Part shown: piece by piece, positions 54,999-64,000 of the stretch
Layout of the letters: each line of letters starts with the position of its first letter
How positions within the stretch are numbered: the stretch's first letter is position 1
Assembly (NCBI RefSeq): GCF_004366635.1
Contig: NZ_SORN01000002.1
Location: 62,001 to 126,000 of the forward strand
DNA: 64,000 nt
Origin: Roseinatronobacter bogoriensis DSM 18756
GTDB lineage: Bacteria > Pseudomonadota > Alphaproteobacteria > Rhodobacterales > Rhodobacteraceae
Direction of reading: 5' to 3'
The notes under the pieces: generated by a model
The model's input: the letters and a program-made list of their open reading frames with translations, nothing else
What the model was told of the DNA's origin: nothing
Database searches by the model: none
Program-made: the position numbers and the translations under genes

Positions 54999-56293
54999 TG
55001 CCGCGTGCGAAACTGAAAGCCCAGAAAGTTGAGGCTGCGAATGCCCTGTTGGACGGGCGCGCGTTGCCGCAAGGCGGCGCATGGATCACGCGTGCGCGCA
55101 GTGACGCGGAACAGCGCGTGCGCGACATGGGTTTGCCGACCAAACGCGATGAATACTGGCGTTATACTGACCCGCGACGCCTGACGTCTGCCGATGTCGT
55201 AGCGGGTGCGTTGCATGACACGCAAGGCGAAGCGCCTGCATTCGACGCGTTTGACCGGGTCAAGCTGGTATTTGTCGATGGTGTGTTTGACGCCGACGCA
55301 TCCGATCCAATGGCGTTGGATGGGGTTGAGATTTGCCAGCTTTCACAGGCGGCCATGACAGACCTGCACTGGGCGCGTGATATTTACGGGGCATTGGAAG
55401 CGCGCGGACAATCGCCTGTTGAACGCCCGCTTGCCAGCCTGAACACGGCCTATGCGACCGAAGGCGTGCTGATCCGTGTTACGGGCAAGCCAGCAAAACC
55501 GATCTCGTTGATCTACCAGCGCAAGTCCGAAACATCTGACGCGATGGTTCACCATGTGATCCGTGTCGAGTCCGGTGCGGAGGCGACGATTCTGGAGAAT
55601 GGCCCCTTTGCCACGCGGTTCAATCAGGTGATGGAAGTTGACATTGCCGATGGTGGGACGCTGCATCACATTCGTGCGCAGGGCCGCGACCATGAACGCG
55701 CAGGTTCTGCCCATTTCTTTGCGCGTTTGGGGGCAGGGTCGCATCTCAAGTCCTTCACTCTGACCGCGAATGGCGCGCTGATCCGCAATGATTCCGTGAT
55801 CTGGCTGGATGGGGGCGAGGGGTCTGCGCATGTGGCCGGTGCAACTGTGGGTGATGGCGCCTTTCACCATGATGATACGGTGTTTATCACACATGGCGCG
55901 CCGCGTTGCGAAAGCCGTCAGGTGTTCAAGAAAGTGTTGCGTCACGGTGCCGTTGGTGTGTTTCAGGGCAAGATTCTGGTGGACCAGATCGCGCAACTGA
56001 CCGATGGCTATCAGATCAGTCAATCGCTGTTGCTGGACGAAGATGCACAGTTCCTGGCCAAGCCGGAGCTTGAAATCTATGCGGACGATGTGAAATGTTC
56101 GCACGGGTCCACCTCGGGCGAGATTGACAGCAACCAGCTTTTCTATCTGCGCGCGCGCGGTGTCCCGGAGGATACGGCGAAAACGCTTCTGGTTCTGGCC
56201 TTTCTGGCCGAGGCGCTGGACGAGATTGCAGACCCCGCTTATGCCGAGGACCTTCGTGCCAGATTGGAAGCGTGGTTTGAACGGCGTGGTTGA
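54995..56293 (+). CDS. sufD: Fe-S cluster assembly protein SufD
   Basis: 432 residues. The N-terminus is helical and C-terminal beta-helix core includes HHIRAQGRDHERAGSAHFFARLG and FQGKILVDQIAQLTDGYQISQSLLLDEDAQF, with KCSHGSTSGEIDSNQLFYLRARG at the end. Partner of SufB in the scaffold. Translationally coupled to sufC. Confidence 0.95.
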   Translation: MMPRAKLKAQKVEAANALLDGRALPQGGAWITRARSDAEQRVRDMGLPTKRDEYWRYTDPRRLTSADVVAGALHDTQGEAPAFDAFDRVKLVFVDGVFDADASDPMALDGVEICQLSQAAMTDLHWARDIYGALEARGQSPVERPLASLNTAYATEGVLIRVTGKPAKPISLIYQRKSETSDAMVHHVIRVESGAEATILENGPFATRFNQVMEVDIADGGTLHHIRAQGRDHERAGSAHFFARLGAGSHLKSFTLTANGALIRNDSVIWLDGGEGSAHVAGATVGDGAFHHDDTVFITHGAPRCESRQVFKKVLRHGAVGVFQGKILVDQIAQLTDGYQISQSLLLDEDAQFLAKPELEIYADDVKCSHGSTSGEIDSNQLFYLRARGVPEDTAKTLLVLAFLAEALDEIADPAYAEDLRARLEAWFERRG

Positions 56294-56372
56294 TGGCGGT
56301 TGTAAATCGCGTTAAATCAACGCCCGTCCGGTAAGGTCGGGCGGACCACGCAGTCAGACAGGGGCGTATGCA

Positions 56373-56873
56373 ATGTCGGTTACGAGCAATATGGTGCGCA
56401 CCTATCGCGCCCCTCGGGCAACGATTCGGGGCATGATTACCCAAGGTATCCGCGAGCCGCAAATTTTGGTATTTGCGCTTGCCTCTTGCGGGCTGATCTT
56501 TGTCGCGCAATGGCCGGGCTTGTCGCGGGCCGCGACGCTTGACCCCTCGATCACATTCGAGCAGCGCATGGGCGGTGCCATGTTTGGCATCATGTTCATG
56601 CTGCCTTTGCTGTTATACGCGGTCGCCGGTCTGTTGCAGCTTGTGATGCGTGTTCTGATAGGGCCAGTGCAGGGGATTCATGTCAGGTTGGCGCTGTTCT
56701 GGTCCTTGCTGAGTGTGACACCGCTGATGCTGGCGCAGGGGGGGCTTTCGGCCATTGTCGGGCCGACCCCGGCCGTGACCGCTTTCGGGTTTGTGGTGAC
56801 GGCGGTCTTTCTTTACATACTTGCGGCGGGGCTTGTGGAAGTGGCGCGCCCGCGTCATGGAGAAGCTTCCTGA
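56373..56873 (+). CDS. YIP1-family membrane protein, copy 1
   Basis: 166 residues with four to five membrane segments (LASCGLIFVAQWPGLSRAA; MFGIMFMLPLLLYAVAGLLQLV; LFWSLLSVTPLMLAQGGL; VVTAVFLYILAAGLVEVA). It has the YIP1-like motif ALFWSLLSVTPL. It lies within the suf cluster, 79 bases after sufD and 25 before a second YIP1-like gene. Function in Fe-S assembly is unknown. Confidence 0.72.
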   Translation: MSVTSNMVRTYRAPRATIRGMITQGIREPQILVFALASCGLIFVAQWPGLSRAATLDPSITFEQRMGGAMFGIMFMLPLLLYAVAGLLQLVMRVLIGPVQGIHVRLALFWSLLSVTPLMLAQGGLSAIVGPTPAVTAFGFVVTAVFLYILAAGLVEVARPRHGEAS

Positions 56874-56898
56874 GGGCTGGCCAAAAGGGACTTAACGC

Positions 56899-57471
56899 AT
56901 GAATTTGAATGCCGCCAATGTCAGCGCGCTTGTGCGCCTAACGATGACGCGCCCGCGTGAAGCGGCAGGGCGTCTGCTGGATATGAATATCCCCGATGAT
57001 GCGCGCTGGTTGGGCTTTGTCATTGTCGTTGTTCTGTCGGTTATTATTGGCCAGATCTCGGTTCTTCTGATGGGCGAGGAAGGGTTTCAGGGCAGTATGC
57101 TGTTCATGGCCATGTTCCAGACCTCGATCTTGCTGGGGATGGTGGTTGCGGTTCAGGGAATCGGGCGCGCGCTAGGGGGCAGTGGCACGTTTCCCGATAC
57201 GCTGATGCTGGTGGCGTGGCTGCAATTCGTGATGCTGGTGTTCCAACTGATCCAGATTGTAAGCCTGCTGATCTTGCCGGGTATATTCGGGCTGATCACA
57301 ATTGTCGCACTGGTGTTCTTCATGTGGATGCTGACAAATTTCATCATGGCGCTACATGGATTTGTGTCGCCGATCAAAGTCTTTGTCGGCATCATTTTCT
57401 CGTTTTTCGGCATGGCCATCGTTCTGGCTATCTTGCTGGGCATGATGGGGCTTGCGCCAGGAGGGGTGTAA
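56899..57471 (+). CDS. YIP1-family membrane protein, copy 2
   Basis: 190 residues. Five hydrophobic segments, with the YIP1 pattern at TFPDTLMLVAWLQFVMLVFQLIQ and LITIVALVFFMWMLTNFIMALHGF. N-terminus LTMTRPREAAGRLLDMNIP is typical. The stop is one base before the sufS start, so it is co-transcribed with the Suf genes. Confidence 0.82.
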   Translation: MNLNAANVSALVRLTMTRPREAAGRLLDMNIPDDARWLGFVIVVVLSVIIGQISVLLMGEEGFQGSMLFMAMFQTSILLGMVVAVQGIGRALGGSGTFPDTLMLVAWLQFVMLVFQLIQIVSLLILPGIFGLITIVALVFFMWMLTNFIMALHGFVSPIKVFVGIIFSFFGMAIVLAILLGMMGLAPGGV

Positions 57472-57472
57472 T

Positions 57473-58693
57473 ATGCTCGATATCGGGCGGGTGCGCGCGG
57501 ATTTTCCGATTCTGGAGCGCAAGGTCAATGGCAAGCCATTGGTCTATCTGGATAGCGGGGCTTCTGCCCAGAAGCCGCGCGCGGTCATTGACGCGGTGAC
57601 GCGCGCTTATGCGGAAGAATATTCCAACGTCCATCGTGGGTTGCACTACCTGTCCAATCTGGCGACAGATAAATATGAGGCTGTTCGCGGCACATTGCAG
57701 CGCTTTCTGAATGCAGCGCATGAGGATGAGATCATCTTCACGACAGGCACCACAGAGGGGATCAATCTGGTTGCCTATGGCTGGGCCATGCCGCGGTTCG
57801 AGGCGGGCGATGAAATCGTGCTGTCGATCATGGAGCACCATGCCAATATCGTGCCGTGGCATTTTCTGCGCGAGAGGCAGGGCGTTGTGCTGCGTTGGGT
57901 CGATTGTGCGCCCGACGGTTCACTTGACCCGCAAGCGGTGATTGATGCGATCGGCCCGCGCACCAAACTTGTGGCGATCACACATATGTCGAATGTGCTG
58001 GGCACTGTGGTCGATGTTGCCGCGATAAGTTCGGCTGCGCGTGAAAAGGGCGTGCCAGTTCTGGTTGATGGGTCGCAGGCAGCGGTGCATATGCCCGTCG
58101 ATATGCAGGCGATCGGCTGCGATTTCTACGCGGTCACCGGGCACAAGCTGTATGGTCCTTCTGCCTCGGGTGCGATCTATATCAGCCGCGCACGTCAGGC
58201 AGAGATGCGCCCATTTCTGGGCGGCGGCGACATGATCCGCGAAGTGACGCGCGATACTGTCATCTATAACGACCCCCCCCATAAGTTTGAGGCAGGCACC
58301 CCCGGAATTGTCCAGCAGATCGGCTTGGGCGTTGCGATCGAGTACATGATGGCGCAGGGCATGGAAGCCATCGCCGCGCATGAAACTGATTTGCGCGATT
58401 ACGCGCAGCAACGGCTGGCGGGGCTGAACTGGCTGACTATTCAGGGCACGGCCCCCGGCAAGGGTGCAATCTTCAGTTTCACACTCGAAGGGGCGGCCCA
58501 TGCGCATGACATCTCGACTGTGCTGGACAAGAAAGGCATCGCGGTGCGTGCCGGCCAGCATTGCGCGGCGCCGCTGATGGATCATCTGAGAGTAACCGCC
58601 ACCTGCCGCGCGTCTTTTGCCATGTACAACACCCGCGAGGATGTCGATGCACTGGTCGAAGCGCTGGAATTGTGCCACGAGCTATTTGCCTGA
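57473..58693 (+). CDS. sufS: Cysteine desulfurase SufS
   Basis: 406 residues, group II desulfurase. PLP lysine in AVTGHKLYGPSASG, catalytic Cys in GVRAGQHCAAPLMDHL-like RAGQHCAAPLM. N-terminus RADFPILERKVNGKPLVYLDSGASAQKP. It delivers sulfur to SufB, normally with SufE or SufU, which is not in the window. GGAGG precedes the ATG; it ends the operon. Confidence 0.96.
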   Translation: MLDIGRVRADFPILERKVNGKPLVYLDSGASAQKPRAVIDAVTRAYAEEYSNVHRGLHYLSNLATDKYEAVRGTLQRFLNAAHEDEIIFTTGTTEGINLVAYGWAMPRFEAGDEIVLSIMEHHANIVPWHFLRERQGVVLRWVDCAPDGSLDPQAVIDAIGPRTKLVAITHMSNVLGTVVDVAAISSAAREKGVPVLVDGSQAAVHMPVDMQAIGCDFYAVTGHKLYGPSASGAIYISRARQAEMRPFLGGGDMIREVTRDTVIYNDPPHKFEAGTPGIVQQIGLGVAIEYMMAQGMEAIAAHETDLRDYAQQRLAGLNWLTIQGTAPGKGAIFSFTLEGAAHAHDISTVLDKKGIAVRAGQHCAAPLMDHLRVTATCRASFAMYNTREDVDALVEALELCHELFA

Positions 58694-58741
58694 AAAGGGC
58701 GATTGCATCACGGCATATGTCGTTCTATAGACGCATCAGAA

Positions 58742-58818
58742 GCACCCATAGCTCAGCTGGATAGAGCGCTGCCCTCCGAAGGCAGAGGTCAGAGGTTCGA
58801 ATCCTCTTGGGTGCGCCA
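58742..58818 (+). tRNA. tRNA-Arg (anticodon CCG)
   Basis: 77-base cloverleaf with encoded CCA. Acceptor GCACCCA pairs with TGGGTGC, the anticodon stem CTGCC/GGCAG encloses CTCCGAA (anticodon CCG for CGG), and the T arm carries GGTTCGAATCC. It lies 48 bases after sufS with no mobile element attached. Confidence 0.97.
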
Positions 58819-58932
58819 TTTTCCAATGTTTGCAACGTGTTTCGCTGAGTGCGATGTAATTGCTTGGGGATTGGCGGCGAAAATGCGCCCCAGCGACTGC
58901 ACTATGGCAGTGCCGGGGCCGCAGCGTATGAA

Positions 58933-60102
58933 TTACAAAGGCACGGATGGATCGCCAAAGCCCTGAGGGACATACAGGTTTTGTGCGCCAAGGTTTTTCA
59001 CATCCGTTTCGCCACACAGGGCCATTGTGACATCAAGCTCCTTGTGGATCACTTCCAACGCCTTGGTCACGCCAGCCTCGCCCATCGCGCCCAGCCCATA
59101 GGTATAGGCGCGCCCGATATAGGTTGCCTTGGCCCCTAGCGCCAGCGCCTTGAGCACATCCTGACCCGAGCGGATGCCGCTATCGAGATGGATTTCGACA
59201 TCCTTGCCCACAGCCTCGACAATCGAGGGCAGCATACGGATGGAACTGACCGCGCCATCCAGCTGGCGGCCACCGTGATTGGACACGACAATCGCATCCG
59301 CGCCGACATCTGCCGCGCGGCGCGCATCTTCGGGCTCCATTATTCCCTTTACGATAACCTTGCCGCCCCACCATTCCTTGAACTGTGCGATTCGGTCCCA
59401 GTTCAGCGCCGGATCGAATGCCTCGGCGGTCCAGGTGGAGAGGGATGAGGGGTCGCTAACGCCTTTCGCATGGCCGACGATATTTCCGAAGAAGCGGCGC
59501 TTGGTGCCCAGCATCTCCAGCCCCCAAGGGATTTTGGTCATCATATTGGCGATGGATTTCGCAGTGAGCTTGGGCGGGGCAGACAGGCCGTTCTTGAGGT
59601 CCTTGTGGCGCTGGCCCAGAACCTGAAGATCGACCGTGATGACGATGGCCGAGCACTTGGCCTCATGCGCGCGCTCGAACAGGCGGCGCATGAAATCGTC
59701 GTCCTTTAGCGTATAGACCTGAAACCAGAACGGGGTTTTCGTATGTGCGGCCACATCCTCGATCGAACAGATCGACATTGTTGACAAGGTATAGGGGACG
59801 CCGAATTTTTCTGCTGCGCGGGCGGCCTTGATCTCGCCATCGGCAGATTGCATCCCTGTCAGCCCGACCGGGGCTAGGGCGACCGGCATCGCCACATCCT
59901 GCCCGATCATCTGCGATTTGGTCGTGCGGCCAGACATGTCCACCGCAACGCGCTGCTTTAGCCGGATTTGTGCGAAATCCGAGGTGTTTTCACGAAAGGT
60001 CTGTTCTGTCCAGCTGCCCGATTCCGCGTAATCATAAAACATGCGCGGGGTGCGTCGCTCGTAGATTTTGCGCAGATCCTCGATATTGGTAATGACGGGC
60101 AT
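58933..60102 (-). CDS. lldD: FMN-dependent L-lactate dehydrogenase (alpha-hydroxyacid oxidase family)
   Basis: 389 residues with the family's FMN/substrate residues: [43 protein letters not shown], and the catalytic His and Arg in [16 protein letters not shown]. Converts L-lactate to pyruvate at the membrane or acts on a related hydroxyacid. GGGGGAG lies before the ATG at 60102. A palindrome at 60122 is a possible operator. Downstream of a CoxG-like gene on the same strand. Confidence 0.93.
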   Translation of the reverse strand: MPVITNIEDLRKIYERRTPRMFYDYAESGSWTEQTFRENTSDFAQIRLKQRVAVDMSGRTTKSQMIGQDVAMPVALAPVGLTGMQSADGEIKAARAAEKFGVPYTLSTMSICSIEDVAAHTKTPFWFQVYTLKDDDFMRRLFERAHEAKCSAIVITVDLQVLGQRHKDLKNGLSAPPKLTAKSIANMMTKIPWGLEMLGTKRRFFGNIVGHAKGVSDPSSLSTWTAEAFDPALNWDRIAQFKEWWGGKVIVKGIMEPEDARRAADVGADAIVVSNHGGRQLDGAVSSIRMLPSIVEAVGKDVEIHLDSGIRSGQDVLKALALGAKATYIGRAYTYGLGAMGEAGVTKALEVIHKELDVTMALCGETDVKNLGAQNLYVPQGFGDPSVPL

Positions 60103-60121
60103 ACGGGCTCCCCCTGAAATT

Positions 60122-60138
60122 GGTAAAAAAACTTTACC
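60122..60138. promoter_or_regulatory. Palindrome upstream of lldD (possible GntR-type operator)
   Basis: GGTAAA-AAAAC-TTTACC is a 6-bp inverted repeat in the 20-35 bases before the lldD ATG. FCD-type GntR proteins often bind TGGT-ACCA palindromes; the encoded regulator 0.7 kb away (60863) is a candidate. It could instead be a minor hairpin. Confidence 0.35.
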
Positions 60139-60163
60139 GAAGCCGGGGGGCTGATGCAAGCAT

Positions 60164-60712
60164 TCAGCCCAGAACGCGTTTCACCCAGCCTTTCTTTTTG
60201 GCTGGGGCTTCTGACGCTTCGGAGTCCGCTGGCAATGTGGTGTCGGGGTCTGCCTCTTCTGTTGCGGGTGGGCCCTCGATTTCGGCTTGGAAACGGGTGA
60301 AAAATTCGGCGGCCATACGGCGTGCAAACCCGTCAACAATGCGACTGCCAAGCTGCGCCAGCTTGCCGCCGACCTTGGCGTCCACCTCATAGCTTAGCAA
60401 TGTGCCGCCATCTTCGCCGGGCGACAGCCGGACATGGGCGTCACCTTTGGCAAAGCCTGCGGCACCGCCCTTGCCTTCACCCGACAGGGTGCAGCTTTCG
60501 CCCTCGACCACGTCCTTCATTGTCACGACGCCTTTGAATGTCGCTTTGACGGGACCGACCTTTTGCACGACAACAGCTTCATACCCTTCTGCCGCTGACC
60601 CGCTAAGTTCCTGACAGCCGGGCACACAGGCCCGCAACACTTCTGGGTCAAACAGCGCGGTCCAGACGGTTTCTGGCGGGGCCGCGATCTGGCGTTCATC
60701 AGACATATGCAT
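60164..60712 (-). CDS. CoxG-like SRPBCC protein
   Basis: 182 residues. The START/SRPBCC fold of CoxG is seen in ERQIAAPPETVWTALFDPEVLRACVPGCQEL and CTLSGEGKGGAAGFAKG. A Pro/Ala/Glu-rich linker and basic tail (KKKGWVKRVLG) follow, as in membrane-anchored CoxG forms. CoxG recruits carbon-monoxide-dehydrogenase-type molybdoenzymes to the membrane, yet none is present here. Start 60712 or 60706. Confidence 0.85.
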   Translation of the reverse strand: MHMSDERQIAAPPETVWTALFDPEVLRACVPGCQELSGSAAEGYEAVVVQKVGPVKATFKGVVTMKDVVEGESCTLSGEGKGGAAGFAKGDAHVRLSPGEDGGTLLSYEVDAKVGGKLAQLGSRIVDGFARRMAAEFFTRFQAEIEGPPATEEADPDTTLPADSEASEAPAKKKGWVKRVLG

Positions 60713-60862
60713 GGCGTGACCTTTCCTTTATCGTTGTGCATAAGGTAGGGCATTGGCCTGTGCCGGAAAAGAAGGCTTTGGTCGCATGGACTTTGGTCTT
60801 AGGCTGTGGCTTGGGCAAGCTGCCCGATTGACGCTTGTGGAAATTTGAGGCCTGAATTTGCG

Positions 60863-61528
60863 ATGCGTGATTTGACCAACCGCCCCAGCATATTGTCGGA
60901 ACAACCGGCGCAGGCCGCACATGACCGTGTGTATCGGGGGCTGCGCCAACAGGTAATGCATGGGGAACTGCCGCCGGGGCAGGCGCTGACCTTGCGCGGT
61001 ATTGGCAAAGCCTATGGCGTCAGCATGACCCCCGCGCGCGAAGCGTTGCGCAGGCTTACGGCAGAAGGGGCCTTGTCATTGTCGGCATCGGGGCGGGTCA
61101 CAACGCCGGAGTTGAGCAATGACCGGATTGAGGAACTTGCGCAAATCCGGGCGCTGCTGGAACCTGAATTGGGCAGCCGCGCGTTACGGCGTGCGCATCT
61201 GGCCTTGATTGACCGGATGGAATCCATCAACGAGGCAAATGCCCGCGCGATCCATCGGCAAGACCCGGTGGAGTATATTCGCACCAATCTGGAATTTCAT
61301 CGCACGCTGTATTTGCGCGCGCAAAGCCCTGCGATGCTGGGTTTGCTGGAAACGGTCTGGCTGCAACTTGGCCCCACCATGCGCGCCCTTTATACCCGAT
61401 TGCGGCGCACAACAGCCCCGCCGCATCATCGCCTGATCTTGGAGGCCTTGCGCGCAGGTGATGATGCCGCGTTGCGACTGGCGCTGCGCACGGATGTGAC
61501 GCAAGGCTTGCGGCATTTGCAGGGGTAG
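60863..61528 (+). CDS. GntR-family regulator, FCD type
   Basis: 221 residues. wHTH: HDRVYRGLRQQVMHGELPPGQALTLRGIGKAYGVSMTPAREALRRL. The C-terminal FCD domain has the metal-binding Asp/His pattern (EANARA...FHRTLYLRAQSP; HHRLILEALRAGDD). These sense carboxylic acids such as lactate, so a role over lldD is likely. ATG at 60863 chosen with GAGG upstream. It is divergent from the CoxG-like gene. Confidence 0.9.
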   Translation: MRDLTNRPSILSEQPAQAAHDRVYRGLRQQVMHGELPPGQALTLRGIGKAYGVSMTPAREALRRLTAEGALSLSASGRVTTPELSNDRIEELAQIRALLEPELGSRALRRAHLALIDRMESINEANARAIHRQDPVEYIRTNLEFHRTLYLRAQSPAMLGLLETVWLQLGPTMRALYTRLRRTTAPPHHRLILEALRAGDDAALRLALRTDVTQGLRHLQG

Positions 61529-61566
61529 CAAGGGGTATAGCCTTGCAACATATGCCGCGCCAAGGA

Positions 61567-62244
61567 TCAGGTGATCTGTCCGTCCTGCAAGTGCACCACG
61601 CGATCCATGCGGCGGGCAAGGTCCATGTTATGTGTTGCAATCAGGGCCGACAGCCCTGTGTCGCGCACCAGTGACATCAGCGCGGCAAATACCTGATCCG
61701 ACGTGGCGGGGTCCAGATTTCCGGTCGGTTCATCGGCCAGAAGAAGGCTGGGTTCATTGGCCAGCGCCCGACAGAAGGCAACGCGCTGCTGCTCGCCCCC
61801 CGAAAGCGCGGCAGGGCGGTGGTCAGAGCGTGCGGCGATGCCCACGCGTTCCAGCAAGTCACGCGCGCGGTTTTCGGCCCTTGCCTGCGGCACGGCATTG
61901 GCAAGCTGCGGTAAAACCACGTTTTCCAGCGCAGAAAATTCGGGCAGCAAATGGTGGAACTGATAGACAAACCCAACCTGACCGCGCCGCGCTGCCGTGC
62001 GGGCACGGTCGCCCAGCCGTGTCATATCGGCCCCGTCAATATGCACAGCGCCGGTGTCTGGCGTGTCAAGCAGGCCCGCAATATGCAGCAAGGTAGACTT
62101 GCCTGCACCCGAGGGGGCGACCAGCGCCACAATCTCGCCCCGGTCGATTTGCAACGAGGCTTCGTGCAGGACTTTCACCTCGTTCGGTTTGCCTGCGTTA
62201 TAGGTCTTGGAGATCGAATTCAGGGTCAGGGCTTGATCATTCAT
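61567..62244 (-). CDS. lolD: Lipoprotein-releasing ABC transporter ATP-binding protein LolD
   Basis: 225 residues. Walker [17 protein letters not shown]-loop [16 protein letters not shown], signature [15 protein letters not shown], Walker [24 protein letters not shown] is typical of LolD. It powers release of outer-membrane lipoproteins to LolA. Overlaps lolC/E by eight bases. Confidence 0.94.
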   Translation of the reverse strand: MNDQALTLNSISKTYNAGKPNEVKVLHEASLQIDRGEIVALVAPSGAGKSTLLHIAGLLDTPDTGAVHIDGADMTRLGDRARTAARRGQVGFVYQFHHLLPEFSALENVVLPQLANAVPQARAENRARDLLERVGIAARSDHRPAALSGGEQQRVAFCRALANEPSLLLADEPTGNLDPATSDQVFAALMSLVRDTGLSALIATHNMDLARRMDRVVHLQDGQIT

Positions 62245-63523
62245 AGCGCAATGCCTCCACCGGGTTCATGCGTGCGGCGCGGCGCGCAGGAAAGATTGTC
62301 ACGATGAAAGACAGCGACAGGGATAGCCCGACAGCTTTGAGCACATCGACCAATCGCAACTCTGCCGGCAGGTTGTATATGCCACGGATGGACGGGTCCC
62401 AGACCCCGCCACCTGACAGGTAATTCACAAGGCTGAAGATCTGGTCGATATACAGCGCGAACAGGCAGCCCAGAATGACACCGGCGATTGTGCCCAAGAC
62501 CCCCACGCTGGCACCGCAGATGAAAAACACCCGCAAGACCGAACCTTCGCTTAGCCCCATTGTGCGCAAGATGCCAATATCGCGGCCCTTGTTCTTGACC
62601 AGCATGATCAGCCCGGAAATGATATTCATCGCCGCGATCAGGACAAGAATTGACAGGATCACGAACATGACATTGTCTTCGACATCCAGCGCACGCAGGA
62701 AGGCGCCTGCGCTGTCGCGCCATGTCCATAACATCGCGCGCTCTCCGCCCGCGCGTAGCAGGTCGCTGCGCATACTGTCGATCTGGTCGGGATTGGTGAC
62801 CATCACCTCCATTTCATCGGCGACCCCGTCGCGGTTGAAATAGGTCTGCGCTTCTTCAAAGGGCATATATAACCGTGTTCGGTCAATGTCATAGCGCCCG
62901 GCGGTAAAGATATAGACCACCTCATAAGCGGATATGCGCGGGCTTGTGCCAAAGGCCGTGCGCGCGCCATCCGGTGAAATGACACGGATGGAATCGCCCA
63001 GCGAGATATTGAGTTCCCGCGCCACGCCAGAGCCAATCGCGACCCCTTCGCCAAAGCGCGAGATATCGCCCAAGGCTTGTTCCGGGTCAGCAATGCGGGG
63101 GATGGTCAGCAAGTTTTCCTTTGATATTCCAAAAACTTCGACCCCGGTGTTGCGCCCATGTGCAGAGGCCATGACTTGACCGCGAATAAGCGGGGCCACC
63201 CGCGTGACACCGCGTACGGCGGCAAGGCGTTCGGCCATATCTTCATAATCTTCGATAACACGGCTGGTGCGGCCTGAATCGTCAACATGGACCGAAGAGT
63301 AGATGGTCACATGCGCATTCGCACCAAGGATCGTATCGACAAATTCGGCCCGGAACCCCGAACGCACCGACAGGGTGGCGATCAGTGCAAACACAGCCAG
63401 CATGATCCCGAGGAATGAGATGATTGTCATGGCGCTGACGCCACCTTCGGCCCGGCGCGCGCGAAGGTAACGCAAGGCAATCATCCATTCAAATGCGGCA
63501 AAAGGGGGCGTGTGGCCGGTCAT
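62237..63523 (-). CDS. Lipoprotein-releasing ABC transporter permease LolC/LolE
   Basis: 428 residues with four membrane helices: one near residue 30 ([27 protein letters not shown]) and three at the C-terminus ([70 protein letters not shown]). A periplasmic MacB-like domain lies between. Many alphaproteobacteria have a single LolC/E-type (LolF) permease; this is the only one here. Translationally coupled with lolD. Confidence 0.93.
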   Translation of the reverse strand: MTGHTPPFAAFEWMIALRYLRARRAEGGVSAMTIISFLGIMLAVFALIATLSVRSGFRAEFVDTILGANAHVTIYSSVHVDDSGRTSRVIEDYEDMAERLAAVRGVTRVAPLIRGQVMASAHGRNTGVEVFGISKENLLTIPRIADPEQALGDISRFGEGVAIGSGVARELNISLGDSIRVISPDGARTAFGTSPRISAYEVVYIFTAGRYDIDRTRLYMPFEEAQTYFNRDGVADEMEVMVTNPDQIDSMRSDLLRAGGERAMLWTWRDSAGAFLRALDVEDNVMFVILSILVLIAAMNIISGLIMLVKNKGRDIGILRTMGLSEGSVLRVFFICGASVGVLGTIAGVILGCLFALYIDQIFSLVNYLSGGGVWDPSIRGIYNLPAELRLVDVLKAVGLSLSLSFIVTIFPARRAARMNPVEALRYE

Positions 63524-63700
63524 GCGTGAACTGTCCTGCTCTGGGTTTTGCCGCAAACTCTCGACAATGCGCGACGAGGTCAAGCATAAAGCACACCAGT
63601 TGCCATTGGTTTGATCGGCCGTCCCTGCAGGCAAGAGTGCCTTGTCAAGCTGACCAGCGGCGGGCGGATTGTGACCGGATTGACGATGTGCCGAAATAGA

Positions 63701-63730
63701 AAACGCCCGTCTGCGATGCAGAAGGGCGCT
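63701..63730 (-). terminator. Terminator of the DsbA-family gene
   Basis: On the minus strand GCGCCC-T-TCTGC-ATC-GCAGA-C-GGGCGT forms a long hairpin followed by TTTC, 25 bases after the DsbA-like stop. A shorter T-tract on plus is also present. The rest of the 230-base gap 63524-63754 shows nothing else. Confidence 0.6.
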
Positions 63731-63754
63731 CTTTCTGTCTGGTCACAGAGCGTT

Positions 63755-64000
63755 TTAGTTTCGCAGGAAATCTGCTGTTTCGATCAGAACATCGGCTTCG
63801 ACAAAACCACGGATCATTTCAGTTTCCATGACGAATGTCGGTGTCCCGCTGATCTGCAATCTTTGTGCAAGGGCGCGGTTCTCGGCCAGAATATTGCCGA
63901 CCTCTTCGCTTTCCATTTCGGCAACAACGGCTTCGAAATCGAGGCCCAGATCACCCGCAAGGTCATCCAGATAGTCCGGGGTCACCGGGCCATCATGGCG
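63755..64000 (-). CDS. DsbA-family thiol-disulfide oxidoreductase, partial (N-terminus beyond window)
   Basis: The frame enters at 64000 and ends at 63755 (about 82 residues). The end shows the DsbA helical insert (YLDDLAGDLGLDFEAVVAEM) and the cis-Pro loop ISGTPTFVMETEMIRGFV. The CXXC motif lies outside. Family known; whether it is DsbA or a DsbG/ScsB-like protein cannot be told. Confidence 0.82.
   Translation of the reverse strand, partial: RHDGPVTPDYLDDLAGDLGLDFEAVVAEMESEEVGNILAENRALAQRLQISGTPTFVMETEMIRGFVEADVLIETADFLRN

Noticed and set aside
58742..58818. tRNA-Arg as integration site
   Set aside because: No integrase, direct repeat of the tRNA end or shift in composition on either side.

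Overview
The window is a chromosomal stretch from an alphaproteobacterium of the Rhodobacterales (Rhodobacteraceae/Paracoccaceae type). This rests on gene content and order: lptF-lptG-lptD-surA, a class II DAHP synthase, an RpoH2-type sigma factor, DUF2125 and DUF1127 proteins, an IscR without the usual cysteine ligands heading a suf operon, alphaproteobacterial GTTC-N7-GTTC SOS boxes in front of recA, an FnrL-type box, and an Irr-type iron control element. Base composition is about 60% G+C with strong G/C third positions. No prophage, insertion sequence, CRISPR array or ribosomal RNA operon was seen. A B12-type AerR/PpaA-like gene followed by a short PpsR/CrtJ-like gene suggests a lineage with present or past anoxygenic photosynthesis; no photosynthesis structural gene is in the window.

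Layout. 1-5.4 kb: lipopolysaccharide export and outer-membrane biogenesis on the minus strand (lptF, lptG, lptD, partial surA). 5.5-14.2 kb: cytochrome P450, GlxA-like regulator, class II DAHP synthase, GNAT acetyltransferase, DnaJ/TerB protein, exopolyphosphatase, serS. 14.2-18.1 kb: TfoX C-terminal protein, lytic transglycosylase lipoprotein, DsrE-like protein, an orphan peptide-type solute-binding protein, and a probable small RNA. 18.1-30.7 kb: 3-hydroxybutyrate dehydrogenase and patatin, DUF502, pseudouridine catabolism (psuG and its kinase), an aldehyde-dehydrogenase-like remnant protein, DUF1127, recA, MOSC, alaS, DUF1330, truA, an SDR and a YdcZ-like membrane protein. 30.8-46.6 kb: ppk2 behind an FNR-type box, three features around two tRNAs, a LacI regulator, valS, a Cys-rich MarR protein divergent from rpoH2, VanZ-like, DUF2125, ChaC-like, a hydrolase/MFS pair, thrS and typA. 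46.7-50.8 kb: the AerR-like/PpsR-like pair, then a minus-strand M48 protease-SMR-YitT group and a hydrolase. 51-58.7 kb: iscR, a cysteine desulfurase, sufB, sufC, sufD, two YIP1-family membrane proteins and sufS. 58.7-64 kb: tRNA-Arg, lldD, a CoxG-like protein, a GntR regulator, lolD, lolC/E and a partial DsbA-family gene.

How parts fit together. The suf block is a coherent Fe-S assembly operon with an iron-responsive palindrome over its predicted -10 element. Ppx and Ppk2 lie in the same window but 18 kb apart, and only ppk2 carries a candidate oxygen-responsive site. The most unusual item is the AerR-like gene followed by a PpsR-like protein that keeps the N-terminal PAS, Q-linker and HTH cysteine but lacks the two central PAS domains and has an acidic recognition helix. 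Other points of interest are a probable ~75-nt small RNA with its own promoter and terminator, a 25-base repeat found just after two stop codons, and a low-G+C insert inside valS.
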